Assembly: GCA_031216915.1 (NCBI GenBank)
Contig: CM062289.1
Location: 58,966,577-59,030,576, forward strand
Direction of reading: 5' to 3'
Source of the DNA: Pictodentalium vernedei
Taxonomy: Eukaryota > Mollusca > Scaphopoda > Dentaliida > Dentaliidae
Length of the DNA stretch: 64,000 nt
Shown here piece after piece: positions 54,400 through 64,000 of this stretch. The translations under genes were made by a program, and so were the position numbers. The notes beneath the pieces are model-generated. The model searched no databases and was not told where the DNA came from. It saw only the letters and a program-made list of their open reading frames with translations. Each line of letters opens with the position of its first letter. Position 1 is the first letter of the stretch.

Positions 54400-54806
54400 A
54401 TACCGGCAGATTGAATTAAAAATGACTGCGGTATTCTAGTAAATGCAAACAAGTGATACCTTGAAAGTAAAATACGCCAGCTGTGCAGTTTTTGTATGGT
54501 GAGAGTCTGTAGTGTGAAATTAATGTCCTTTATAAGGCAATGAATATCGGTACTTATTTGCCTTCGCTCACCTTGAAAAATTATAAACAATTTGTGTAGT
54601 TAAAATGGCTTAACTGTTTTGACCCATGACCTTGAACTGGAGCTCACGTAACGACGTCCGAGATTTTGGCGAAGTGACCAGCGCATTCGGCCAGAGATTT
54701 TGAAACAGCGAAGATGTCTTCTGATATTTTCATTTAAACATTCGTCTTCCTTCTATAATTTCCATAAATATGTTCATTTATTATGATAAACGTTGATGAT
54801 CACAAC

Positions 54807-54820
54807 CAGTGGCGGCGCTA

Positions 54821-54854
<34 letters not shown>

Positions 54855-55549
54855 TGGGGGGGGGGGGGGGGGCATGGGGGGGGGCATTCCCCCAACGAAG
54901 GCTTTGCCCCCCCCACAACCATCTCGCATGCATTTCCATCCACCCTCACACACAAACACATTCAGTCACTCTCTCTCTCACACACACACACCCCTCTCTT
55001 TTTTATTCCCAATAATTTCCCATACACACTTAGCCCAAAGCCTCAGGCTAGCTGATGAACACATCCAGGCAGTAGAGATTTAAAGACTCGGATGCAGATA
55101 CTTATAAGTTATAATTAAGTTATGAGCCAACAAAGGCATGTCTATCCATATCCCTTGTCTAAAAAAATTCATGGATTTCGCATTATGACAGACGGGCATT
55201 ATCTCCCTTGCACTGTTCAATTATTTGAAGTCTCTCTCTCTCTCTCTCTCTTTCTCACGCACAGACCCACCAGACGCGGATCCAGGATTTTTTGAAAGGA
55301 GGACCGCTAATTACCATTACATTTAGTCGAAACTTGGACCCAAAGTCCGTAATATAATTTTTTGGTTTGGTACGTCCACAGGACGTACCAAACCAAAAAA
55401 GTATATTACGGACTTTGGGTCCAAGTTTGGACTACCTCATAACAAAGTAATGATATGATCCTTTACGTATTTGCCCCCCTTCATGGGAGTCTGCCCCCCT
55501 AGTTGCCCCCCCCCCCCCCCTCCACAAAAAATTTCTGGCGCCGCCACTG
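54807..55549. mobile_element. non-autonomous hAT-type element, 743 bp
   Basis: Inverted ends CAGTGGCGGCGC / CAGTGGCGGCGCC and a perfect 8-bp duplication ATCACAAC (54799-54806 and 55550-55557). Interior has long G and C runs, CA/TC microsatellites and a foldback (55325-55433). Gly/Pro-rich ORFs inside are artefacts of the G-runs. Confidence 0.9.
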
Positions 55550-55559
55550 ATCACAACAT

Positions 55560-55985
55560 ATTTCACCTTTCATATATTTTGATGTTATTAAATTATATGT
55601 GGACTTGTACCTAGTGGCCAAAAAGTACTTGCGATGTCTATTTGTTTGTGGACTTCGGTCAGGATACCAAGTAATATTCCAATTTCCATTGTGATATATA
55701 TTTTACTGTGTCTGTGATAGTCAGGGACTCAGTGCCAGTTGCGGAGCATGGCATCTATTGTTCTTATCTTTAAGCGTGATCATGGACTCAGTGTTAGTTG
55801 CGGAGCATGATTCCAATTTCCAGCACTACTTCCTTCAGTCAGACAAATTGATGCATTTGGACGTCGCCAGCTGCCGTCAATAGGTAATGTTTATTACAGT
55901 TATATTGTCTATTGCCTCATTCTTTCTTCCACATTCTTCCATTCGGCTATTATTTATATTTATATATTTATTCATATAAGACTAT
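55560..55985. other. no gene; short duplication
   Basis: GGACTCAGTG-CAGTTGCGGAGCATG occurs twice near 55727 and 55783. Confidence 0.45.
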
Positions 55986-55989
55986 TATT

Positions 55990-56140
55990 ATCCCTGATGG
56001 GGATGGGGGTGAGAAGGGGAAATCTCACCCGAGGGCAAGATATTTGGGCCAGACACGCGGCTTGCCGAGTGTCTGAACCAAATAACTTGTCCCAAGGGAG
56101 AGATTTCCGCATCTCACATCCGCGCCCATCAGGGATATTT
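55990..56140. repeat. foldback element
   Basis: ATCCCTGATGGG...GAAATCTC...CTTG and complement around 56065, with mismatches. Confidence 0.8.
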
Positions 56141-56459
56141 TTTCTCCCCACCAAAACAGTGTGACGTCATCAAAAGTAATTCTGGGACGCGAGCAGCTAC
56201 ATCGAACAATTTTGTTGTCCATTTCTGAAAAAAGCTAATTTGCTCATCGGAAAGTGCGCAGAATAGTTCTGTATATACCAACGCCGGCAAGACAAGGGTT
56301 AAAGATTTGTAGCGAAATGAAGATTGACACATTCCAATGACGTCATATTATGAAAACTGCAATGTATTCACATAACTCTTCGACGGGAATTTCATGCAAC
56401 TCGCTCCATTCATAATGGAATTTATCCAAAAATTCACGTAAAACAGTCAAGTGTCCTTT

Positions 56460-56822
56460 TTGGAGGCGCGGTGGCTTAGTAGGTAGAGGTGCAGGCTGCA
56501 AGCAGATAGGTCCTCGGTTCGAATCCCGCCTGCGGCAACCGCGTTATGTCCTTGGGCAAGACACTTCACCCCCATTGCCTACGTGGGGGCACGGTGACGT
56601 GTACTAAGGCGTACTGCACGTCGATGGTGCACCTGTCTTCAACCAATGCTAACCCTGCTTGTGTGGAGTTGGTATGTTGGGGAGCTGACAGTTGCTCGCC
56701 GTTGCTCGGTGGTTCTCTCCGGGTACTCCGGCTTCCTCCACCCGTAAAACTGTCGCGGTCATGATTAGCCATTGTGCAGAAATATGTAACCTTAAACACC
56801 AATAAATAGATAGGCTAAATAA
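56460..56822 (+). mobile_element. full-length SINE with tRNA-derived head
   Basis: A box GTGGCTTAGTAGG, B box GGTTCGAATCCC, shared body and AATAAATAGATAG tail. Target duplication CAAGTGTCCTTT at 56448-56459 and 56823-56834. Confidence 0.93.
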
Positions 56823-56824
56823 CA

Positions 56825-57257
56825 AGTGTCCTTTGGTTTTGCAGTCTGTGTTTTTATTTCTATTTTTTTCGACAAACGTTCGTCTGCTAATATTTCCCAA
56901 ACGTGACACCATGTTGTTTGTTTACAGAAGAACGCGCGATGATTGAATAGTCCTACGCTCATTAAATATGCTAAGATGCAAATGTAGGTTGGTCACGTGG
57001 GTGGGGTGAAATAGCTGTCACGTGGGTGGGGTGAGACAGGCATATCTCTCCCAGCTGTTTCACGCGATTTTATATATGTCTCAGTACCTAGTGGTGGGAG
57101 AAAATAATAGCACAGGGTTCTAACCTGAAGAAATCCCATAGTGTTGGCATTTCCATAAGTAGCCCCCGCCGCTGCATCTTGGTATAAAGAAGAGAGATAA
57201 GAAGAAAAACTCTGTACATTTACATAATTCTATCCAACACTCACCCTGCAGCATAGG
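56825..57257. other. no gene; E-box repeat
   Basis: GTCACGTGGGTGGGGTGA occurs twice (about 56992 and 57017). Confidence 0.45.
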
Positions 57258-57263
57258 AACGAT

Positions 57264-57265
<2 letters not shown>

Positions 57266-57330
<65 letters not shown>

Positions 57331-57728
57331 TTAGGGTTTAACGACACTTTAAGAGCCAGGGTCATATCGTGTCAGTGACGGTTTTACGGGTGGAGGAAAC
57401 CGGAGTTCCCGGAGAGAACCACCGTGCAACCACGGGCAGCTACCAGCTCCCCAACATCGTAACTCCGCACTGCAGCACAACCAGGGTTAGATTGGTTGAA
57501 GACATTCGCACCATCGACGTGCAGTACGCCTTAGTACACGGCGTGATCGTGCCCCCATGTGGACAATCGGGGTGAAGTGCCTTGCCCAAGGACACAACGC
57601 GGGAGTCCGAATCGATCGCTCAGACGGCCACCCATCCAAGGACTAACCAGGCTCGGCGTTGCTTAACTTCAGTGATCTGACGAGAACCGATTACCGCAAC
57701 TCCACCGCTCCCCTCCCCCACCCCTCCA
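57266..57728 (-). mobile_element. full-length SINE with 5S rRNA-derived head
   Basis: Long (TTTA)n tail at left, shared body reversed. The head at right has CACCCATCCAAGGACTAACC and GCTTAACTTCAGTGATCTGA, the complement of the 5S internal promoter. Target duplication AACGATTT at 57258-57265 and 57729-57736. Confidence 0.9.
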
Positions 57729-57784
57729 AACGATTTGATTCCATGAAATCTAGACTGAGGTACACATACTAAATCGCACTCAAT

Positions 57785-58075
57785 ACGGAGGCGGACTGGC
57801 CTTGTTTTCCACCGGGAAAATTCCTCCGGAAGCCCCTTAAAATGGATGCAGCCCAACACCTGTTGGTACGTGAAATTCCGTGAAAATGACCAAAAGGCGA
57901 AATGGATTTGAATGAATAGACTGCCTGCCGGTATATAGAACTGTTCTCTAATGGCAGTCCACATCGAGGACATTTCGATATACCAACAGTCTAGTTTGCC
58001 ATTGATCGCTCAGATGAAAGGAAACAGCGTTCCTTCAATTTCAAAAATCAAACTTTTCTCCAATTGAGCGGAACT
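57785..58075. mobile_element. partial GGCGGACTGG-type element
   Basis: GGAGGCGGACTGGCC start and TTGGTACGTGAAATTCCGTG interior match the next entry; right end missing. Confidence 0.6.
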
Positions 58076-58228
58076 ATGGTCTTCCCGATGGGTCCCCCAC
58101 CCCCAGTAGTTTTTCGGCAAATGTCTGGAAATTTGAGAAGTTAGAAAAAAACAAAATTACAAACTGACAAAGTGAGTGTGTCTCCAACTGCACTTGTAAG
58201 AATTTTGTGTGTGATTTTGGTGTACTGG

Positions 58229-58794
58229 CAGAGGCGGACTGACCGTATGGTCCACTGGGAACGTTCTCGGTGGGCCCTCTATTGGGTTTCCCATGGAGCT
58301 CCCAAAATTGATGCTGCTCAACATCTTTTGGTACGTGAAATTCCGTAAAAATGACCAAAAAGCGAAATGGATTTGATTGCATAGACCGCCTACCTGTATA
58401 TCAAAATGTTCTCTGTGTGGACTGCCATTGGCAGTCCACACCAAGGACATTTCGATATACCAGCACAGCAGTCTTGTCTGCCATTGATCGCTCAGATGAA
58501 AGGAAACAGCGTTCCTTCAATTAAAAAATCAAAATGTTCTCCGATTCAGCCGAACTATGGTCTTCCCAATGGGTCCTCCCCTCCTCCTCCCCCTCCTCGG
58601 TAGAACCATTTTTGTTGAATGATCGATGAAGATGATACAAAAACGCCATCGAGATGTCCACTATGTGGACTGCCATTGATCGTTCAGACGCAAGGAAGAC
58701 GCGTTCGTTCAATTCGCAAAATAAAAATTTTCTCCGGGTCTGGGGTCCCCTCGGTGCATTCCTCGGTAACTTTTCTTGAAACAGTCCGCCTCTG
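58229..58794. mobile_element. 566-bp non-autonomous element, CAGAGGCGGACTG ends
   Basis: Inverted ends CAGAGGCGGACTG / complement. Interior contains a small hairpin TGTGGACTGCCATTGGCAGT and repeated GACTGCCATTGATCG motifs. Related to 37624-38075 and 57785-58075. Confidence 0.78.
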
Positions 58795-58799
58795 ATCTA

Positions 58800-60037
58800 A
58801 TATAGCATCTCAAAGGTCAACGGCGAATGTCGGTTAGACAGAATTAAAAAATATTACGTAATAGTGAAGAAACCAACCGACACTGGCAATTCCAGTCGGA
58901 AGTTAAAACTAAGTAGCCAATCTCTTCAAGGAATCTTATGGAATCACAAGAAAAGGACTTTCAACTTTAACACGACAGATCCACGGACATGCTTTTTAAG
59001 TGTGATTTCTTTTCACCAGTTATCTGAACACAGTTTTCAATCGGTTCAACAGACCAGAACTCTCTCTATGATTAACTTTTAACCACATAGCTTCAGCATG
59101 CTGAACGCAAACACAAATAACATTATATGTTATTGTGATACAGTGACGGTAACATTAGGTTTCGGTAAGAGGCGTATGTTCAACCGAGACGCTTCGCATC
59201 TCTGTTGAACATACGCCCCGAACCGAAACCTTATGTTACCGTCATTTCCTCACAACAACGTATATGTTCCAATAATAACGTAACCATGGCCCAAAACCCA
59301 CATCGTAAAACGAACAAGGCAACTTTTAACGATCACAAGTTTAATAAATAAACTCTCGTGTACCCCCCCCCCCCCCCACCCTCCCCCCACAATGTCACTG
59401 GACAAATAATCAATAAATCAGATAAAGGGCGAGGCCACTACACCTTAGTTCAAATCGGTGTGTCAGTCACTCAGTCGATGGAATAATTGCGAAATTGAGC
59501 AATGTTATTTCAAATATTTCGCGTGGTGACGTCAGACGGTACCATATGCTACTGGAGCCATAAACATAGAAAACACTATGCGACTTCTCGTCCAATCAGA
59601 GGGCGAGAACTTTAGTCTTATTGGAACATTTTAGATGATTTTATCTCTCTGACTAAGGCCGGCTGGGTCAAGATGGGAACAATGACATCACTCATATTTG
59701 TACTCACTCAATTACTTTTTCGACTGTTTTTGTCATCTTTGTCATCTCCTACTGTGCTTCGTGTCTACTGTTTGATAAATCTCCTATCGGGTGACAAGTA
59801 CAGTACACACATATGACTTTCAACTGATAAAAATTAAAACATAACATTTCGTCAAATTGAAACCCAGTAAACAAATTTGCAGTTCCCGTGGCACCGAATA
59901 GCCCAACCGGGGATCCATTACCTGTACGTTTGTTTGTCGGGTATCTAGATCCTTGTTAAGCTTGTGAGTTATCTATATTCTTCGGGATTACCAAGTTAAC
60001 ATGTATGTATATGTCCACTCGGGGTGACGAGTACCAA
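58800..60037. other. no gene; one foldback
   Basis: Foldback at 59115-59270 (GACGGTAACATTAGGTTTCG...GGCGTATGTTCAAC and complement). C-run at 59365-59378. Confidence 0.55.
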
Positions 60038-61659
60038 TGTCAGGGCAAAGCCAGCCTAAATATAGGGGCAAGGGGCCTCATATTTAAAGATATTGTAAGT
60101 TCAGAATATATTCCGCATCAAGGCGAAAAACCTACATGAATTTCACTTCTCTGTAAAGCTGGAAAAAACACACGTGGTGTATATCCAGCTTTAGCGCAGG
60201 GACCCAGGGGAGAAACGGTATGTTAGATAAGGTCTAATCTCATTTAATTTATACAGTAGTCGCAAGTCTTACGAGACGTAATCGGTTGGTGTCAAGATGT
60301 CGTCACGGTCAATTGAGAAACGAGATTCTAAAACGATAGAAATGTCTATCGTATCGTCACCTGATCATTAGGTAACAATCATGGCAAGAACGAATCGGTT
60401 TTCTCGACAAGTGAAATCACCGTTAAGTCACGCGCGAGATGACTTGTATTGATTCTGCCTCGATATACGTCATCTCCCACCGTTTTGACAGGTGGACAGA
60501 TGAGCGTCGGTCCACCTGACAGTTTAGGGTAAAAAGTATATATACCTTGAAGAGCAGAGCATTAGACACACACTTGGGGTCACACACACGTTGGTGAAGT
60601 CCAGGACAGGCGGACTCTGTTTCCTGGCATAAGGGTACCTTCGATCACAGGACCCTGAAACGGCTGGAATCGCCAGAGAGGGCATTCCATGATTGATTTA
60701 GCTTAATGTTGATAGGCGGCTACGGGGTCGAATTCGTGAGAAGGAACACCCCAGGTGGAACGTTAAAGTTTAGATTGTCGAGTAGCAGGTATCGGCCTGC
60801 AATAGTCAGAAGTGTAGGTTAATTGTATTGTGCGTATTAACCCTTTGAAGCGTCAGACTGATTGCGTTCTGAGTAGTTTGTTTTGCTGTCGAAGCATCGT
60901 AATACCGACTGGAGATCGGTGTGAGTGACAATTTCTCCCTAGCACAAAAAGGGCATTTGTGAATCGTGAATTCAACCAGGAACGGTGAATATTTCAATAG
61001 GACTTTCACGGAGGACGTCCAAAATGCACATAAGGTATGAGTAAACAATATCTGACCCAAATCAGAAGTACGGTGGCTTTATAGATGACGAACATTGCTG
61101 GTCGGAACCCTCCGACAGCCAGAGGTACAGTTACGCGCAGACGTTGACATTTGAGCCTAAGCGGGTGAAGCTCTTATGGCGAGCTCACAGTAATAACATT
61201 TCAGATTTGTGAAGCTCTTATGGCGAGCTCACGGTAGTAACATTTCCAGTGTGTAGACTATAGTGCCAGTACAGGGCTATAGAATGACTATATGATTACT
61301 GAGAATTGTTTAACCCTAGCGACCCATTTTCTGTGAAAAGAATCGAATTGTTGATTGTTGAAATATTGAAACGGATTTATTTTTATGTGTAAATAAAAGA
61401 ATCGTTGTTACTTTAAATCATTCTTTCCATTATACAGCCTGAAGTGATTAGGAATCACACCTAACGGAAATCGAACCTATTTCAGGCCAATTTGGCAGAG
61501 AAGGAATCACGGCGTCGGTCTAACTCAGCTCCCTGCGCCGAGTTCGCGACACTTGGATTCCGACCCTCCACGTTGGTCTAATTTTCCCGCAACTTCATCA
61601 GCGGGACTAAATAACCCCACGTCAGCCCAGGCCTTACGGGGCCCCAGGAGTCCCTGACA
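60038..61659 (+). repeat. 5' LTR of a Ty3/gypsy-type retrotransposon, 1,622 bp
   Basis: Starts TGTCAGGG and ends CCCTGACA, the usual TG...CA inverted ends. Contains a TATA-like AGTATATATACC near 60535 and AATAAA near 61392. A primer-binding site and gag follow. The 3' LTR is outside the window, so the left edge rests on the terminal inversion only. Confidence 0.7.
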
Positions 61660-61664
61660 TTGAT

Positions 61665-61682
61665 TGGCGAGGCTACCAGGAT
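61665..61682 (+). other. putative tRNA primer-binding site
   Basis: TGGCGAGGCTACCAGGAT starts 5 bp after the LTR end; TGG would pair with tRNA 3' CCA. The tRNA was not identified. Confidence 0.5.
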
Positions 61683-61985
61683 ATTTCTAAAAGGTAAAAA
61701 ATGGCTATATGGAAATTTTTTTTTTATTTTAACGGCGGTTCTGTTTAGGTTTTGACGCGTTCGGTCAGTTGATGCCGTTCAAGGGTTTAATATCGCAATA
61801 CAATAGTCCCCAAAAAGGATACTTAATAGCCACTATAACTGCGGTAGGTTTCAGAATATTTGGGGCATTTAGTTACGTTAAATTACAGAGGTAAATTAGG
61901 ATCAATTGCCATATTTTTTTTTCTTTCTTTCTTTTCCTTCTTCATTCTTTCTGACGAGTGTTGAAAATAGAAAGAAAAAATCAAA

Positions 61986-63733
61986 ATGGATGTTGTTACA
62001 CCCCTCGCCCAACTGGTATCATTAGGCAAGGAAATGGGCCTTGAGGGAGCTGAACTTCAGAAGTTCGTTAAAGATGAGCAGAAACGTGAGGCCAAGGAGA
62101 TTGCCTTACGTAATGACGCAAGGGAGAGGGAGGCCCAAGCAGTAAGGGAGGCAAAAGAGCGAGAGATTCAATTAGAACGAGAGCGTGAGAAAGACGCAAG
62201 AGAGGCGAGGGAGAGAGAAGCCCAATTAGAACGAGAGCGTGAGAAAGACGCAAGAGAGGCGAAAGAGAGAGAGATTCAATTAGCAAATGAGGCGAGAGAG
62301 AGAGAAGCCCAATTAGAACAACAGAGGCACGAGAGAGAATTAGAACTCCTCAAAGCAAGGGCCGATGTGGAGAATGGAAGTCGGCGCTCAGGGGACGGGA
62401 GTGCAGGGGTAGCAATTCATGCCCCACGCCCCCACCTCGCTCATTTTAATGAAAACACAGATGACTTGGACTCGTACTTGGAGAGGTTCGAGCGTTTTGC
62501 CTCCAGTCAAATGTGGCAGAAGACACATGGGCTATGTGCTTGAGCCCTTTGTTGTCAGGTAAAGCCCTCGAGGCTTATACCAGTATGCCTCCTGCACTTC
62601 TTAACGACTACAGTGAGCTGAAGAATGTCATCCTTCGGAGATACCAGCTCACTGAAGAAGGATTCCGGACCAAGTTCCGAGAGATTAAGCAGGAGAAGGG
62701 AGAAACAGCACCTCAGTATTTTGCCCGAGCTAGGCGGTACTTTGACCGCTGGACTGATCTCGCAGAAGTGAATGAGTCATATGGAGCCCTGCGAGATCTA
62801 TTTCTCCGGGAGCAGTTTTTAACTACATGCTCCAAGGAGTTGGGCCTGTTCATCAAGGAAAGGGGTCCGCCCACCTATGATGAGATGGCAACTGTGGCAG
62901 AACGCTACATCGAGGCCCACGGTGGGAGTGTAAACGCACCCAAATCGGCTAGGGGTGGAGCAAACGGGTTGGCAATGGCACCTGTAAGGCAACACCACCC
63001 CAATCCGCCTGCGTCGCAGGCCAGCCGGAATGGGAACGCCCCCAAAGACACAACTTGTTTCATCTGCAACAAGCGGGGACATATTGCCAGGGACTGCTGG
63101 CAGAAGCAGGTAAGGACCACTGGGAACATTATACCACCTCAGCAGGGGGTCGGGAACGCAGCACCAAGGGGTTGGAAGCAAGGTGACCGCGTAGATCCAG
63201 GGCCCAGTAGACAGACGGCAGTGTTCTGTCAAACTATCGGTCCAGAACACAGTCCCCTCCGGGAATGTATACAAGAGGGAGAATTAAGGCTGGAAGACGG
63301 GAAGGTTGTCCCGATAATAAGTGGCATGTGTGAGAGGCTCACAACTTCGCAGGAGAAGGTTGATATGCCAGTGTACCCAGGGTATGTGGGACAAAGGGAG
63401 ATCCGTCTGCTCCGGGATTCTGGGTGCTCCTCTGCAGCGGTTAGAAAGCAACTGGTTGACGACAAGCAATTGTTGGGGCGCGACCATTTGTGTATTTTGA
63501 TAGATGGGACCGTTAGGAGGATAACTGTGGATACCCCATTTTATTGTGGCGAAGTAGAAGCCATGTGCATTGAATCACCTGTGTATGACCTGGTCATAGG
63601 TAATATCCCAGGGGTGAGGGCAAGCCCTGATGAGTTATGGTCCAGGGATAGGGGGCCAAGTGAGGGCCCAACGAGTAATGAAGGGAAGGTTCCCAGGGGG
63701 AACCAATCCGATGGTCCAGGGGATGGCCCCTAG
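61986..63733 (+). pseudogene. gag-pr: gag-protease of Ty3/gypsy-type element, frameshifted
   Basis: The first frame (61986-62543) has a long charged coiled coil of EREKDAREAREREAQLE-type repeats (residues ~30-125), then FNENTDDLDSYLERFERFA. Near 62513-62525 the frame shifts. The second frame (to 63733) continues with a SCAN-like capsid region (SPLLSGKALEAY, RYQLTEEGFRTKFRE, FLREQFL), a zinc knuckle CFICNKRGHIARDC (~182-195) and a retropepsin RDSGCSSAAV (catalytic D ~301). TAG follows. These are the capsid precursor and processing enzyme of the retroelement. The shift looks like a one-base mutation rather than programmed frameshifting, because it lies inside the capsid region. Confidence 0.88.
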
Positions 63734-64000
63734 ACGACGAAATGTCGGGAAGTTTCAGGAGGGACGACTCCTGTCCTATTAGGGAGAAGGGGTCGCAGGC
63801 GGTCCAGGCGAAACGCCAAACAGCGAGGGAACCCAATGGGATCATTGGGGAAAGACCCTCAAGCAAATTTATGTGGGGAAGTTGAGCGCCCCAAGAAGTC
63901 GGTGTCACCCGTGTGGAGAGGGGAGGCCAGACCCACGCAAATGGCTGGGCAAACTTCCCCAGAATTGAGAGGGCACGGGTCAACACAAGTTGAGCATGTT
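63734..64000 (+). other. in-frame continuation of the retrotransposon polyprotein
   Basis: After the TAG at 63731-63733 the same frame is open to the window end (about 88 codons, Arg/Gly-rich). It is probably the linker before reverse transcriptase. The TAG may be a mutation or a readthrough site. Confidence 0.5.

Noticed and set aside
54774-55083. Gly-rich and Pro-rich ORFs
   Set aside because: Translations of G/C homopolymer runs inside a hAT-type element.

Overview
The window is nuclear DNA from an animal, most likely a marine invertebrate of the mollusc/annelid kind. It is dense in transposons, SINEs, foldback elements, satellites and simple repeats, and only one piece of an ordinary host gene could be recognised. 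The host assignment is inference from the SINE type, the ~153-bp repeat array and the mix of element families. No prokaryotic features, CRISPR arrays or free-standing tRNA/rRNA genes were found; tRNA-like and 5S-like stretches are SINE heads.

The centrepiece is a complete Polinton/Maverick (adintovirus-like) element at 23911-36801 (12,891 bp). It is bounded by a 6-bp target duplication (GATGTT) and 722/723-bp terminal inverted repeats that differ by about six changes. All its genes lie on the + strand: a C2H2 zinc-finger protein, protein-primed DNA polymerase B, an eroded PC4-like gene, an uncharacterised protein, a DDE integrase with chromodomain, a small membrane protein, penton-like minor capsid, basic core protein, double jelly-roll major capsid, adenain-type protease, a small PC4-like protein and an intact BIR-RING inhibitor-of-apoptosis protein. 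Polymerase, penton, core and major capsid each carry one in-frame stop, while integrase, protease and the IAP are open. No packaging ATPase was found. Several neighbouring genes overlap as ATGA, TGATG or TAATG, and TATA boxes sit inside upstream genes. Weaker copies of the terminal repeat lie near 9.4, 48.7, 51.4 and 52.3 kb.

Left of the element (1-23.9 kb): SINEs, piggyBac-like palindromic MITEs, an 87-bp minisatellite, a broken coding relic with a CxxC...HxC pattern, LINE fragments, a MITE rich in AACACTT, a 1.58-kb Tc1-like transposon with a dead transposase, a Penelope-like GIY-YIG fragment, and a long dead LINE (14.8-21.0 kb) split by two hAT-type elements and other insertions.

Right of the element (36.8-64 kb): foldback elements, one exon resembling the C-terminus of METTL24-like methyltransferases (38.4-38.7 kb), more SINEs with tRNA or 5S heads on a shared body, a ~153-bp satellite inside a Helentron-like unit (49.8-51.3 kb), another hAT-type element (54.8-55.5 kb), and the 5' part of a Ty3/gypsy-type LTR retrotransposon (1.6-kb LTR, primer-binding site, gag and protease) that runs off the end.
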